Assembly (NCBI GenBank): GCA_937922235.1
Contig: CAKZVC010000040.1
Span: forward strand, 1-64,000
Reading direction: 5' to 3'
From: an uncultured Acidimicrobiales bacterium
Lineage (GTDB): Bacteria; Actinomycetota; Acidimicrobiia; Acidimicrobiales; SHLQ01
DNA: 64,000 nucleotides
Notes under the pieces: generated by a model
What the model saw: the letters and a program-made list of their open reading frames with translations, nothing else
The model's database searches: none
Told to the model about the DNA's origin: nothing
Translations under genes and position numbers: made by a program
In this document: in pieces, positions 55,999 to 64,000 of the stretch
Layout: every line of letters starts with the position of its first letter
Numbering within the stretch: the stretch's first letter is position 1

Positions 55999-57215
55999 CG
56001 GTTGCTCGTCCGCACCGCAACCCGAGTGGGCAGGTTTGCTTCGACCCGCCAACCATCACCTTCGGGACCGGCCAGTAACGACCCGCCAATCGACCGTGCA
56101 CGTTCTCGCATGCCGATCAGACCGAAGCCCGGGCCGCCAACGTGCGGCACGAGGGTGCCTCCGGTGTTCACAATCGAGATGTCACATGCGTCGGTGGTGA
56201 CCACAACCTCGACGATCGCCTCTGCTCCGAGTCGGTGGCGCGATGCGTTCGTGAGCGCTTCCTGCACGATGCGATACCCGGCCAGGCCAATGGCCGGGTC
56301 GACCGCATCGAGTGAGCCGGTTGTGCGAAGCGAAGTGTCGAGCCCAGCCAGGAAGAACTCGTCGACAAGTGCGTCGATGTCGGTGAGATCTGACGACGGG
56401 AGAATCTCGGGGGCACCGTCGCTGGCATCTCGAAGAAGCCCAACGGTCCGACGGATCTCGGTGAGACTCTGCCTGCCTGCCGCCTCGGCCTGTTCGAGCG
56501 CCCGTTCGGCCTCGGCCGGGTCAGAATGCAGAAGGTGCCGTGCTCCGGTGACGTGCAACAGCACGACGGAAAGCGAGTGGCCAACGAGGTCGTGCACATC
56601 GCGGGCTATCCGGCGCCGTTCTTGCAGCGCGGCCTGGTCAGCCACGAGTGCTCGGGTGTCTTCGAGTTCGTCGACGGTGTTTTCGAGGCGCCAGATCAGT
56701 TCGCCTGAACCCCACCCGAACAAGATGCCGAACGCCCAGTTCGGCCAGGCGAAGTCGTTGATTGCATCGGTGACGCCGAGGGTGACGAACGTGAACGTGT
56801 AGAGCGTGAGACCGATGTGCATCGGTGTCCGATTCGGACAGGTCGCGCTGAGCACCATCGTGGAGATGATCACGATGAACATCGAGATCTCCATGTCGCT
56901 TTCGATGAGGTTAAGCACAACAGGCACCCACAGACCGGTGATCAGCACCCACCAACCGCGGAACTGCGTTCCGAGGCTGGCCCGAAGGCCAAAGGCGGCA
57001 ACGGTTGGGCCGAGGAAGACCCAACTGACCACGTCGTCAGATCGGGTGGCGAACGCGAAGATCGAGACGAGTGCAACAAGGATCGCCGTGATCATCCGGG
57101 ATCGACGTCCGTCGGCGAGCCGCGATAGCCGGTTGAGTGGCGCCCCGTTCGAGGATGCAATGCTCGACAATGGCGAGTCCGTGGGGACAGAGCTCGGCGA
57201 GTTGAAGTTCGACAT
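55995..57215 (-). CDS. Sensor histidine kinase (HisKA_3 type)
   Basis: The 406-residue protein has about five or six membrane segments between residues 40 and 175, a HisKA_3 phosphoacceptor region (RRRIARDVHDLVGHSLSVVLLH) and an ATPase domain with VQEALTNASRH and GFGLIGMRERA. Small membrane-embedded sensors of this type often respond to cell-envelope stress or antibiotics. It pairs with the LuxR-type regulator and the exporter. Confidence 0.92.
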   Translation of the reverse strand: MSNFNSPSSVPTDSPLSSIASSNGAPLNRLSRLADGRRSRMITAILVALVSIFAFATRSDDVVSWVFLGPTVAAFGLRASLGTQFRGWWVLITGLWVPVVLNLIESDMEISMFIVIISTMVLSATCPNRTPMHIGLTLYTFTFVTLGVTDAINDFAWPNWAFGILFGWGSGELIWRLENTVDELEDTRALVADQAALQERRRIARDVHDLVGHSLSVVLLHVTGARHLLHSDPAEAERALEQAEAAGRQSLTEIRRTVGLLRDASDGAPEILPSSDLTDIDALVDEFFLAGLDTSLRTTGSLDAVDPAIGLAGYRIVQEALTNASRHRLGAEAIVEVVVTTDACDISIVNTGGTLVPHVGGPGFGLIGMRERARSIGGSLLAGPEGDGWRVEANLPTRVAVRTSNR

Positions 57216-57299
57216 AGCCCCAACGTAGAGGACCTGTCTTCGCCGGTCATCCCCCTCGAGGTGGGTTACCGATCTCCCCCATCAGACGGACGCTGACCG

Positions 57300-58055
57300 C
57301 TAGTAGCGCACTTCCCAGAACGTGAGGCCGTGGGGCGGAGCTACTTGGCCGGCCGCTGTGCGGTCTTGCGCCTCGAGGATTGCAGGGATGTCGTCGGCGT
57401 CGATGCGCCCCATGCCCACGTCGACGAGCGTGCCAACAAACGAGCGAACCATCTGATGGCAGAACGCGGTGGCCTGCACCCAGAATTCAAGGACGTCGTC
57501 GTCAGCTTCTCGCCAGCCCGCTTCGAGCACTCGGCGAACAAGCACCTTCTCGGGTTCGCCTTCGGCCACTTTGACTCGCTTGCAGAATGACGTGAAGTCG
57601 TGTTCGCCAACGAGATGCGCCGCCGCACGGTTCATTGTGTCAACGTCGAGCGGCTGCCACACGTGCCACGCCGTCTCGATCCGAAGCGGATCTGCGTGGC
57701 GACCGGTCTTCACCTGGTAGCGATAGCGACGCCATTGTGCGGAGAACCGTGCGTCGAAATCGTCGTTGGTCGGGCCGAGCTCGCGAACAACGATGTGTGG
57801 CCCGCACAAACCGTTCAGCGACCGCTCGATGTTCTGCTTCTCGAGATCGAAGTCGTCGGGCAAGTCGAAACTGACGACCTGGCCGCGGCCGTGCACGCCC
57901 TTGTCGGTCCGACCAGCACACGTGATCGTGATCGGTTCGCCGATGATCGTCGCCAGAGCGGCTTCAAGATCGCCGGCAACCGTGCGCACATCACGGTTCA
58001 CCGCAAAACCATGAAAGCCACTGCCGTTATACGCGACAGTGGCTTTCATTCTCAT
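57300..58055 (-). CDS. truA: tRNA pseudouridine(38-40) synthase TruA
   Basis: The 251-residue protein has YNGSGFHGFAVNRDVRTV and the catalytic aspartate in AGRTDKGVHGRGQV (Asp51), then RRYRYQV and FCHQMVRSFVGTLVDVG. It makes pseudouridine at positions 38-40 of tRNA anticodon arms. It lies after rplQ as in most actinobacteria, with a 135-base gap that holds a perfect hairpin. A second in-frame ATG is two codons downstream. Confidence 0.96.
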   Translation of the reverse strand: MRMKATVAYNGSGFHGFAVNRDVRTVAGDLEAALATIIGEPITITCAGRTDKGVHGRGQVVSFDLPDDFDLEKQNIERSLNGLCGPHIVVRELGPTNDDFDARFSAQWRRYRYQVKTGRHADPLRIETAWHVWQPLDVDTMNRAAAHLVGEHDFTSFCKRVKVAEGEPEKVLVRRVLEAGWREADDDVLEFWVQATAFCHQMVRSFVGTLVDVGMGRIDADDIPAILEAQDRTAAGQVAPPHGLTFWEVRY

Positions 58056-58151
58056 CTCTAGATCCTACCGAACGTCCTGGACACCGCTAGCGAGAACCGG
58101 CACGTTGACGCGGATCTCGGCCGGAAGTGTCGAGAAAGAACAGTGATTCGA

Positions 58152-58185
58152 TGATCGGGCCATAATGGCGGAGCTGGCCCGATCA
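58152..58185 (-). terminator. Hairpin between rplQ and truA
   Basis: TGATCGGGCCA (58152-58162) and TGGCCCGATCA (58175-58185) pair perfectly over 11 bases with a 12-base loop, five bases after the rplQ stop. There is no clear T-tract, so it may act as a weak terminator or RNA-end barrier. Confidence 0.6.
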
Positions 58186-58190
58186 GCGAA

Positions 58191-58544
58191 TTAGACCAGT
58201 TCGATACGCGCCATTGGTGCGTTGTCGCCTGAGCGTGGTCCGAGCTTCATGATCCGGGTGTAACCACCTGGACGGTCAACGTAACGAGGACCGACTTCGT
58301 CAAACAGCTTGGTTGCCATTTCACGATCGTTCAGGAACTTCATGACCTGACGGTGGTTGTGGACCCCGCCCTTCTTGGCCTTGGTGATCATCTTTTCGGC
58401 GATTGGGCGCATTGCCTTCGCCTTTGCCTCGGTGGTGGTGATGCCTTCAGCGGCGATCAACGACGCAACGAGGTTGGCCATCATGGCCTTCTGATGTGAG
58501 GCGCTGCCGCCGAAGCGGGGGCCCTTACGTGGAGTTGCAACCAT
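58191..58544 (-). CDS. rplQ: 50S ribosomal protein L17
   Basis: The 117-residue protein has [23 protein letters not shown], then [20 protein letters not shown] and ends in [12 protein letters not shown], the L17 pattern. The ATG at 58544 was chosen because L17 proteins start here; the open frame runs into rpoA. It begins one base after the rpoA stop, so translation is coupled. Confidence 0.97.
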   Translation of the reverse strand: MVATPRKGPRFGGSASHQKAMMANLVASLIAAEGITTTEAKAKAMRPIAEKMITKAKKGGVHNHRQVMKFLNDREMATKLFDEVGPRYVDRPGGYTRIMKLGPRSGDNAPMARIELV

Positions 58545-58545
58545 G

Positions 58546-59484
58546 TCAGTCCCTCGTTCGCAGTGTGAGACCGCGCTCGTCAAGCTTCTCGATGACCTCG
58601 TCGAGCGACTTCTGGCCAAAGTTGGTGATGGCAAGAAGGTCGTCTTCGGTCTTTTCGAGCAGCTCGCCAACGGTGTTGACCTGTGCACGCTTGAGGCAGT
58701 TACGAGGACGCTCAGAAAGATCGAGGTCTTCGATTGGCTTCTCAAGATCTGGGGATCCAGCAACAACTGGGCTCATCTCACCGAGCTCGAGGCCCTGTGG
58801 CTCGTCGCTCATCTCTTCGACGAGCTGCACGAGGGTACGAAGGGTTGCACCCGCGGATGCAAGCGCATCACGAGGGGTGATCGAACCGTCGGTGACGATG
58901 TCGAGCTCGACACGGTCGAGGTCAGCCTGCTGATCGACACGCGTAGGCGTGACGTCAAAAGCGACGCGGCGCACCGGCGAGTAGATCGAATCAACCGGAA
59001 TCACACCGATGGTCTCGGACGTGTTGTTGCGGTCGGCGCTGACGTAGCCAGCTCCCTGATCGACGGTGATGTCGATCGCGAGGTGACCCTTGCCGTTGAG
59101 CGTTGCCAGTGGCAGGTCGCCGTTGAGGATCTCAACGTCGGCGTGTGGGTGGATGTCAGAAGCAACAACTTCCTTTGGTCCACGAACGTCGAGGCGCAGT
59201 GTGACTGCCTCGTCTGAATGCACGCGAAGGACGATGTCCTTCAAGTTCAAGATGATGTCGGTGACATCTTCGGCAACACCAGGGATGGTGTCGAACTCGT
59301 GCAGTGCGTCGTCAAAACGCACCTGGGTGATCGCGGCGCCAGGGATAGAAGAGAGCAACGTACGTCGCAGAGACGCTCCGATTGTGGCTCCGAGACCTCG
59401 CTCGAGTGGCCCAATCGCAAACTTCTGCGAGTTGTTCTCTTCTTCTCCGATCGCTTCGACCGTCGGACGCTGAATAACCAGCAT
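58546..59484 (-). CDS. rpoA: RNA polymerase alpha subunit
   Basis: The 312-residue protein has the N-terminal dimerisation part ([24 protein letters not shown]) and a C-terminal domain ([23 protein letters not shown]) that contacts UP elements and activators. Both are intact and of normal length. A 115-base gap upstream carries a 7-bp hairpin. The gene order rpsD-rpoA-rplQ is standard. Confidence 0.98.
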   Translation of the reverse strand: MLVIQRPTVEAIGEEENNSQKFAIGPLERGLGATIGASLRRTLLSSIPGAAITQVRFDDALHEFDTIPGVAEDVTDIILNLKDIVLRVHSDEAVTLRLDVRGPKEVVASDIHPHADVEILNGDLPLATLNGKGHLAIDITVDQGAGYVSADRNNTSETIGVIPVDSIYSPVRRVAFDVTPTRVDQQADLDRVELDIVTDGSITPRDALASAGATLRTLVQLVEEMSDEPQGLELGEMSPVVAGSPDLEKPIEDLDLSERPRNCLKRAQVNTVGELLEKTEDDLLAITNFGQKSLDEVIEKLDERGLTLRTRD

Positions 59485-59512
59485 GTGTTCTCCTCGGAAC
59501 TTCGAAGTCGAC

Positions 59513-59533
59513 CCCCAGGCGGTTTACCTGGGG
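59513..59533 (-). promoter_or_regulatory. Hairpin in the rpsD-rpoA gap
   Basis: CCCCAGG (59513-59519) and CCTGGGG (59527-59533) pair perfectly around a 7-base loop, about 30 bases before the rpoA start. It lacks a T-tract. It could separate rpoA expression from the ribosomal genes upstream. Confidence 0.4.
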
Positions 59534-59599
59534 TGTTACTTGTGGGTTGATAGCTAACTGAATACGACTATGGGCATATGGCCCGTGTCGACTCTACTT

Positions 59600-60217
59600 C
59601 TACTTGGAGTAGAGCTCGACGATGAGCTGTTCACGTACAGGAACATCGATGTGTTCGCGCAGTGGCAACTGGTGGACGACCGTCGAGAACTGATCCTCGC
59701 CTTGGTCGAGCCATGCTGGACGGCTGCGATCGAGAACGTCGATGTTCCACATGAGCGTGACGCCCGTGCGTGACTTTGCACGAACCGAAATGACGTCGCC
59801 CTGGCGGACGCGGTAGCTCGGGATGTTGACGCGCTTGCCGTTGACCTCGATGTGTCCGTGGTTCACGAACTGACGAGCCTGCGGGCGGGTAGCGGCCCAA
59901 CCGGAGCGGTATACGACGTTGTCGAGACGGAGCTCAAGGAAGCGAAGCATGTTCTCACCGGTAACGCCGGTGCGACGGTTTGCTTCGTCGTAGATGTTGC
60001 GGAACTGGCGCTCGCCGAGTCCGTAGGTGAAGCGAGCCTTCTGCTTCTCCTGGAGCTGGAGCAAGTACTCAGAGACGTTGCCACGACGGCGGGTGCGGCC
60101 GTGATCGCCTGGTGGGTATGGGCGCTTGTCGAGAGCGATGGTCTCGCCCTTGGTGCCCCAAATGTTGGTGCCGAGGCGGCGTGATACACGTGCCTTAGGT
60201 CCGGTGTAACGAGACAT
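59600..60217 (-). CDS. rpsD: 30S ribosomal protein S4
   Basis: The 205-residue protein begins [21 protein letters not shown] and has the S4 RNA-binding domain ([31 protein letters not shown]). No zinc cysteines are present, so it is the zinc-free form. S4 starts small-subunit assembly. It follows rpsK by three bases. Confidence 0.98.
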   Translation of the reverse strand: MSRYTGPKARVSRRLGTNIWGTKGETIALDKRPYPPGDHGRTRRRGNVSEYLLQLQEKQKARFTYGLGERQFRNIYDEANRRTGVTGENMLRFLELRLDNVVYRSGWAATRPQARQFVNHGHIEVNGKRVNIPSYRVRQGDVISVRAKSRTGVTLMWNIDVLDRSRPAWLDQGEDQFSTVVHQLPLREHIDVPVREQLIVELYSK

Positions 60218-60220
60218 GAA

Positions 60221-60607
60221 TCAAACCCTCCGGCGCTTGGCTGGACGACAGCCGTTGTGTGGAATTGGAGTTACATCCTTGATTCCAGTGACTTCGATAC
60301 CGGTGTTGGTGATCGAGCGAATAGCGGTCTCACGACCAGAACCTGGGCCACGGACGACGACGTCGACGCGGCGTACACCGTGCTCCATGGCTCGGCGTGC
60401 GGCTTGTTCAGCAGCCATTTGTGCGGCGTATGGGGTGCTCTTGCGTGAGCCCTTGAAGCCGACGTTTCCAGCCGATGCCCAAGAGAGCGTGTTGCCCTCT
60501 TGGTCGGTGAAGGTGATGATCGTGTTGTTGAACGAGCTCTTGATGTGAGCAACACCGTGGGTGACGTTCTTTGAGGCTTTGCGCTTCTTGCGCTGTGGAG
60601 TTGCCAT
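60221..60607 (-). CDS. rpsK: 30S ribosomal protein S11
   Basis: The 128-residue protein has [45 protein letters not shown] and [20 protein letters not shown], all conserved in S11. The start codon overlaps the rpsM stop by one base (TGATG), typical of coupled translation. Confidence 0.98.
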   Translation of the reverse strand: MATPQRKKRKASKNVTHGVAHIKSSFNNTIITFTDQEGNTLSWASAGNVGFKGSRKSTPYAAQMAAEQAARRAMEHGVRRVDVVVRGPGSGRETAIRSITNTGIEVTGIKDVTPIPHNGCRPAKRRRV

Positions 60608-60981
60608 CAGACAGCCTTCTTCTTTCCAGCAACGGTCTTCTTAGGACCCTTGCGAGTACGAGCGTTGGTGTGGGTGCGCTGGCCACGAACGGGCAAGCCA
60701 CGACGGTGGCGGAGACCCTGGTATGAACCGATCTCCATCTTGCGCTTGATGTCCTGGCTGACCTGGCGACGAAGGTCGCCTTCTACCTTGACGTTCTCTT
60801 CGATGTAGGCACGGATCTGCGCTACTTCGGTGTCGGTGAGGTCACGGACTCGAGTGATTGGGTTAATGCCCAGGGACTCAAGCATGGTCTGGCTGGTGGT
60901 GAGACCGATGCCAAAGATGTAGGTGAGGCTGACCTGCACCTGCTTGTCGCGCGGGATATCTACGCCGGAAATACGTGCCAT
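60607..60981 (-). CDS. rpsM: 30S ribosomal protein S13
   Basis: The 124-residue protein has [51 protein letters not shown] and a basic tail that contacts the P-site tRNA. It follows rpmJ by five bases. Length is normal. Confidence 0.98.
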   Translation of the reverse strand: MARISGVDIPRDKQVQVSLTYIFGIGLTTSQTMLESLGINPITRVRDLTDTEVAQIRAYIEENVKVEGDLRRQVSQDIKRKMEIGSYQGLRHRRGLPVRGQRTHTNARTRKGPKKTVAGKKKAV

Positions 60982-60986
60982 TGGCG

Positions 60987-61100
60987 CTAGCCCTGCCTCT
61001 GCTTGTGTCGGGGATTTGTGCAGATGACCATCACGCGCCCGTGGCGCTTGATAACCCTGCAGTTATCACACATTGTTTTGACGCTTGCTCGAACCTTCAC
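60987..61100 (-). CDS. rpmJ: 50S ribosomal protein L36
   Basis: The 37-residue protein begins at a GTG codon: [14 protein letters not shown], then [19 protein letters not shown]. Cys11, Cys14, Cys27 and His32 form the zinc site, so this is the zinc-binding form. AAAGGA lies nine bases upstream. It sits between infA and rpsM, the standard place. Confidence 0.97.
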   Translation of the reverse strand: MKVRASVKTMCDNCRVIKRHGRVMVICTNPRHKQRQG

Positions 61101-61195
61101 GTTCAGCGTCCTTTCTGTTTGTTCATAGGTGTTCCTCGGGTGTGTCCCGAGGGATTACGTTTTGGGGGTTCGTACTGACTGGTAGCGAGTAGCTG

Positions 61196-61420
61196 CTACT
61201 TGTAGCGGTACGTGATCCGACCTCGTTCGAGGTCGTACGGGGTGAGCTCAACCTGAACTCGATCGCCCGGAAGGATACGGATGTAGTGCATGCGCATCTT
61301 GCCGGAGATGTGAGCCAGGACTTTGTGGCCGTTCTCGAGTTCAACGCGGAACATCGCGTTTGGAAGGGGCTCCACTACGGTGCCCTCCATGACGATTGCG
61401 TCTTCCTTTTGTTTTGCCAA
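61196..61420 (-). CDS. infA: Translation initiation factor IF-1
   Basis: The 74-residue protein ([17 protein letters not shown] and [20 protein letters not shown]) is a typical single-OB-fold IF-1. The start codon is TTG, with AAGGA six bases upstream; no ATG or GTG lies in frame nearby at the conserved N-terminus. It heads the block of rpmJ-rpsM-rpsK-rpsD-rpoA-rplQ. Confidence 0.96.
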   Translation of the reverse strand: MAKQKEDAIVMEGTVVEPLPNAMFRVELENGHKVLAHISGKMRMHYIRILPGDRVQVELTPYDLERGRITYRYK

Positions 61421-61496
61421 GGATTGTCCTTCTACGAGCTAAGTGGGCCAACACGCGGACGCGCGTAAGACCAGCGCTTAACGCTAGCGGACGCGT

Positions 61497-61883
61497 ATGA
61501 ATCAACCAACTGGAAAGCAAGGTTTCTCGCGACACATGACACCCCTCACATCGTTGGAATTTGAACGTTTTGTCGCAGAAACCCTCGACGCGCTTGACGA
61601 GGAGCTGGCGCGTTTGATGGAGAATGTGATCGTCGTCGTCGAAGATCGCAATGCTGACGAACCAGATTTGTTAGGTCTCTACGAGGGAATTCCCCTGACT
61701 GAGCGTGACTCGTATGGCTTTCTTGACCTGCCAGACAAGGTCACGATCTACCGCCTCGCGCTGTGTGAAATGTGCGCCACGCACGATGAACTTGTCGATG
61801 AGATTCGCACCACGGTCATCCACGAGGTCGCCCATCATTTTGGCATCGACGACGAGCGCCTCGAAGAGCTCGGCTGGGACTGA
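61497..61883 (+). CDS. Zincin-like metallopeptidase (MPN/DUF1025 type)
   Basis: The protein of up to 128 residues has the motif VIHEVAHHFGIDDERLEELGW, that is HExxH followed by a third ligand region of the small zincin-like family, and RDSYGFLDLPDKVTIYR, a family signature. An in-frame ATG at 61536 could be the true start. It is divergent from infA. The role of this conserved actinobacterial family is not known. Confidence 0.85.
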   Translation: MNQPTGKQGFSRHMTPLTSLEFERFVAETLDALDEELARLMENVIVVVEDRNADEPDLLGLYEGIPLTERDSYGFLDLPDKVTIYRLALCEMCATHDELVDEIRTTVIHEVAHHFGIDDERLEELGWD

Positions 61884-61919
61884 CCAGACAAATCGCCACC
61901 TTTGTCCCTGCAGCCCAGT

Positions 61920-61962
61920 GGAACGTGGTACCTATTCGCAAAAAGGTGCCACGTTCCTTTTT
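61920..61962 (+). terminator. Rho-independent terminator
   Basis: GGAACGTGGTACC (61920-61932) and GGTGCCACGTTCC (61945-61957) pair over 13 bases with one G-U around a 12-base loop, followed by five T. It lies 36 bases after the zincin gene and should end its transcript. The arms resemble other dispersed palindromes, so it could also be a REP-like element. Confidence 0.85.
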
Positions 61963-62013
61963 CGCGAAAGGAGCCTGGTACGTCGAGCTACATGGCTGAT
62001 CTAGGGTCGGCGT

Positions 62014-63579
62014 GTGCAGTACATCTTGTTTCCTGGTCGTCATCAGGTGCTCACCACGTTTCAGGCCGAGTATCTGGCGAAGCTCCGCAGCGGCGAGTGC
62101 GTCGATCAGGTCGACGAGCCGATCGCCGCGTTGGCGCATGCGGTCGTCGTCTTTGCGGTGACGTCGTGGGATCGATCAGGCACACGGCGCAATCCGCTGG
62201 CAGGTCATCGACGCGAAGCTGCGATCGAGCTGTTCGGTCGCGACACCGGTCTGCCGTTGATGACGATTCCAGTTCCAAACGTGTCTCCTACTCCCCGGTT
62301 CGCCGACGTCATCGTCAACGCGGTCGACGTGCACACCGGTGGCCAGGTCGCACTCACCCCGACCAACACGATCGTTGCTAGCTCCACGCCCAGCGTCATC
62401 GACATGTTCGTCGACGATGGCTTTCGCATCGCGCCGGTCGAGCTGACATCAGCGCCAGGCGAGCCCGAGACGTTCGCTGCCGATCGTCCGTGGCCGTTGG
62501 TCGAAGCCATTGCCGCCTCAGGCTCGACTGCTGACGTCGCCGATCGGCTGCATGACGCATCGATCGAGATCATCGACCGCTACAACTTGGCGCCTCAGAT
62601 CGCGGAGCTCTTCACCGACCCGCTGCTCGGCGATGAAGGCGACCTCACCGAAACTCGTGACTACGTCATCTACGCCGACAGCTTCGACCGTGGCGCTGAT
62701 CGCAAGTTCGATCTCGTCAACGAGCTCATCCGCCCGGGCCGGATCGTCGACATCGGATGCGGTACTGGCGCGCTGCTCAAGAAACTGGCCGCCACACCCG
62801 AGCTTGCCGAGAGCGACCTCTTCGGCATCGAAGCTGCCCGACCGCTCTTCGAGATTTGCGAACACCGCCGATCGATGGGCTACTTCGAGAACGAGAACAC
62901 GTTCTTCTACCACCGCAACGTACTGAACAGTCCGGTGCTCGCACCTGCATCGATCGACACCACGATCACGATGGCACTCACGCACGAGGTGCTGTCGTAC
63001 CTCTCCCCCGAGGCACTGGTCGACATGGCCAGCCGGATCGCAACCCACACCCGACCCGGCGGCGTGTGGATCAACGCCGACGTGTGCGGACCCGACGACC
63101 CAGATGTGGTCGTCGAGTTCGACCTCGACACATCCGATGGCACAGCCGACGTTGACGACCGGCCAACGAGCGAGCTTGATGACCCCGCCGCCTACATCGG
63201 TGCCCTGTCGACGTGGGCCCGATGGCAGCGCTTCACCAACGACTTCCGTGCGATCGAACGCGAGCCGGTCGAGTGGGAGTTCGTTTCGAGTGGGACAGCG
63301 CGAGCGACCCGGCGAGTTCTCTATGAGTTTTTGTCGAAGAAGGACTACCCGGACAACTGGCTGTCAGAAATGCACGAACGTTTCTGTGCGCTCGCGTATG
63401 CCGACTGGCTGAACTTGGCCGAAGAGGTCGGCTTCTCGATCGCTCCCGGTTCGCGTTCGTACCAAAACGACTGGATCGTTGAGAACCGGTTCCGACCCGT
63501 GTGTGACGTGCGATCGCTCGCCGGCGGGCGGGAAGACTTCGGGGTCACGCATCTGGTGTTGGCAGCGACAGTTGCCTGA
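62014..63579 (+). CDS. Degenerate NadM-like nucleotidyltransferase domain fused to a SAM methyltransferase
   Basis: Residues 1-165 of this 521-residue protein follow the NadM/NadR adenylyltransferase pattern: FPGRHQVLTTFQAEYL in place of GxFQPFHxGH, RRNPLAGHRR in place of NPFTxGER, and IPVPNV. The HxGH catalytic histidines are absent. Residues 235-500 form a class I methyltransferase with the SAM loop VDIGCGTGALL (246-252) and an AdoMet-type domain. The protein may bind a nucleotide-like ligand and methylate an unknown substrate. The start is GTG. No close named relative is recognised. Confidence 0.75.
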   Translation: MQYILFPGRHQVLTTFQAEYLAKLRSGECVDQVDEPIAALAHAVVVFAVTSWDRSGTRRNPLAGHRREAAIELFGRDTGLPLMTIPVPNVSPTPRFADVIVNAVDVHTGGQVALTPTNTIVASSTPSVIDMFVDDGFRIAPVELTSAPGEPETFAADRPWPLVEAIAASGSTADVADRLHDASIEIIDRYNLAPQIAELFTDPLLGDEGDLTETRDYVIYADSFDRGADRKFDLVNELIRPGRIVDIGCGTGALLKKLAATPELAESDLFGIEAARPLFEICEHRRSMGYFENENTFFYHRNVLNSPVLAPASIDTTITMALTHEVLSYLSPEALVDMASRIATHTRPGGVWINADVCGPDDPDVVVEFDLDTSDGTADVDDRPTSELDDPAAYIGALSTWARWQRFTNDFRAIEREPVEWEFVSSGTARATRRVLYEFLSKKDYPDNWLSEMHERFCALAYADWLNLAEEVGFSIAPGSRSYQNDWIVENRFRPVCDVRSLAGGREDFGVTHLVLAATVA

Positions 63580-63643
63580 AGCCGGTCGGGCATGGGGAGC
63601 AGTCCCGATATCGCCGCCAGCATTCGGGTGATAGCAAGGAGGT

Positions 63644-64000
63644 ATGGAAACACCTCAGGACGGGCCGCACAGCACACCTCAGCCGTACAACCCACCGCCT
63701 GCGTTCGGACAACAGCCTCAATATCATGCGCCGACGTATCCCGAGCAGAGCGGCTCAACGATGGTGTTAGTGATGGGCATTCTCGGCCTGGTGTTCTGCC
63801 AAGTCCTCGCTCCGATCGCATGGGTGATGGGCAACAAAGAGCTCGCCGCGATCGACGCTGGTCGCCGTGACCCGACAAACCGCGAGCATGCGAACATCGG
63901 CAAGATCCTCGGCATCATCGGCACGGTGCTAGTGGCACTTGGCATTCTGTTCTTTATCCTATGGATTGCATTCGTGGTTCTTATTGCTGCTGGCGGCGCC
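63644..64000 (+). CDS. DUF4190 membrane protein (3' end cut off)
   Basis: From the ATG at 63644 the frame stays open for 119 codons to the window edge. A Pro/Gln/Tyr-rich N-terminus (TPQPYNPPPAFGQQPQYH) precedes MVLVMGILGLVFCQVLAPIAWVMGNKELAAID and IGKILGIIGTVL, the DUF4190 pattern of two membrane segments. The AAGGAGG is only one base from the ATG. Such actinobacterial proteins are of unknown function. Confidence 0.8.
   Translation, partial: METPQDGPHSTPQPYNPPPAFGQQPQYHAPTYPEQSGSTMVLVMGILGLVFCQVLAPIAWVMGNKELAAIDAGRRDPTNREHANIGKILGIIGTVLVALGILFFILWIAFVVLIAAGGA

Noticed and set aside
55231..56802. A 523-codon plus-strand open frame across the LuxR regulator and kinase
   Set aside because: It is a shadow of the coupled minus-strand genes; long antisense frames are expected at this GC content.
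45109..57300. Genomic island or prophage
   Set aside because: The block interrupts core synteny, but no integrase, att repeat, transposase or phage gene is seen, and base composition does not look different by eye.

Overview
The window is 64 kb of GC-rich DNA that looks like the chromosome of an actinobacterium, most likely of the class Acidimicrobiia (for example an Ilumatobacter-like lineage). The phylum is suggested by several families together: a SARP/BTAD regulator, an F420-type luciferase-like oxidoreductase, an RsiG-type anti-sigma factor, DUF3263, LytR_C and DUF4190 proteins, and actinobacterial gene order around the ribosomal protein genes. The class is an inference. No phage, transposase, CRISPR array or rRNA is visible. 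One tRNA (Thr, anticodon TGT) is present.

Layout. 0-7.5 kb: end of an amino-acid ABC importer ATPase, a gene-poor stretch with a possible small RNA, an APC-type transporter, a large DUF2236 (Lcp/MpaB-like) protein and a 951-residue SARP regulator. 7.5-12.3 kb: groEL with promoter and CIRCE operator, glycerate kinase, an LLM-class oxidoreductase and a fatty acid desaturase. 12.3-20.4 kb: otsA and otsB facing each other, LytR_C and DUF3263 genes, a cluster of dispersed repeats, tRNA-Thr, an RsiG homologue, moaD-like, phosphatase, zinc peptidase, M24 peptidase and a threonine dehydratase-like enzyme. 20.4-29.8 kb: META-domain lipoprotein, class III aminotransferase, hrpA helicase, and an operon of acidic protein, class II aldolase, acyl-CoA ligase and methyltransferase-like membrane protein. 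29.8-45.1 kb: VOC protein, acpS, metY with a CoA-binding partner, winged-helix protein, a fused beta-phosphoglucomutase/GH65 phosphorylase, two PH-domain membrane proteins, a very large GlmS-like protein, glmM, rpsI and rplM. 45.1-57.3 kb: an accessory block with a secreted NHL/RTX protein, two two-component systems, a GntR unit, a hydrolase, an SDR enzyme, an MFS transporter and an ABC-2 exporter. 57.3-61.4 kb: truA, rplQ, rpoA, rpsD, rpsK, rpsM, rpmJ and infA on the minus strand. 61.5-64 kb: zincin-like peptidase, an odd nucleotidyltransferase-like/methyltransferase fusion and the start of a DUF4190 protein.

Reading the minus strand from right to left, infA-rpmJ-rpsM-rpsK-rpsD-rpoA-rplQ-truA, rplM-rpsI-glmM-glmS, acpS and groEL keep the order usual in actinobacteria, but blocks of other genes sit between them. 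Core functions are therefore translation and transcription, cell-wall precursor supply (GlmS, GlmM), lipid synthesis (AcpS), trehalose and glucoside metabolism (OtsA, OtsB, GH65 fusion) and protein folding.

The intergenic DNA carries several families of short repeats: a palindrome built on GGGACTGTCCC (three copies), a GGGGTCTGACCCC palindrome (three copies), a fourfold 27-nt element arranged as two inverted pairs, and a longer element starting AGCTGCGAAGCCGG with four copies, two of them a perfect 89-nt tandem duplication. No single obvious new defence or biosynthetic system is visible. The most unusual items are the RsiG homologue with an intact c-di-GMP motif, the degenerate NadM-like/methyltransferase fusion, the 1143-residue GlmS-like protein, the NHL/RTX secreted protein facing a two-component system, and the repeat families.
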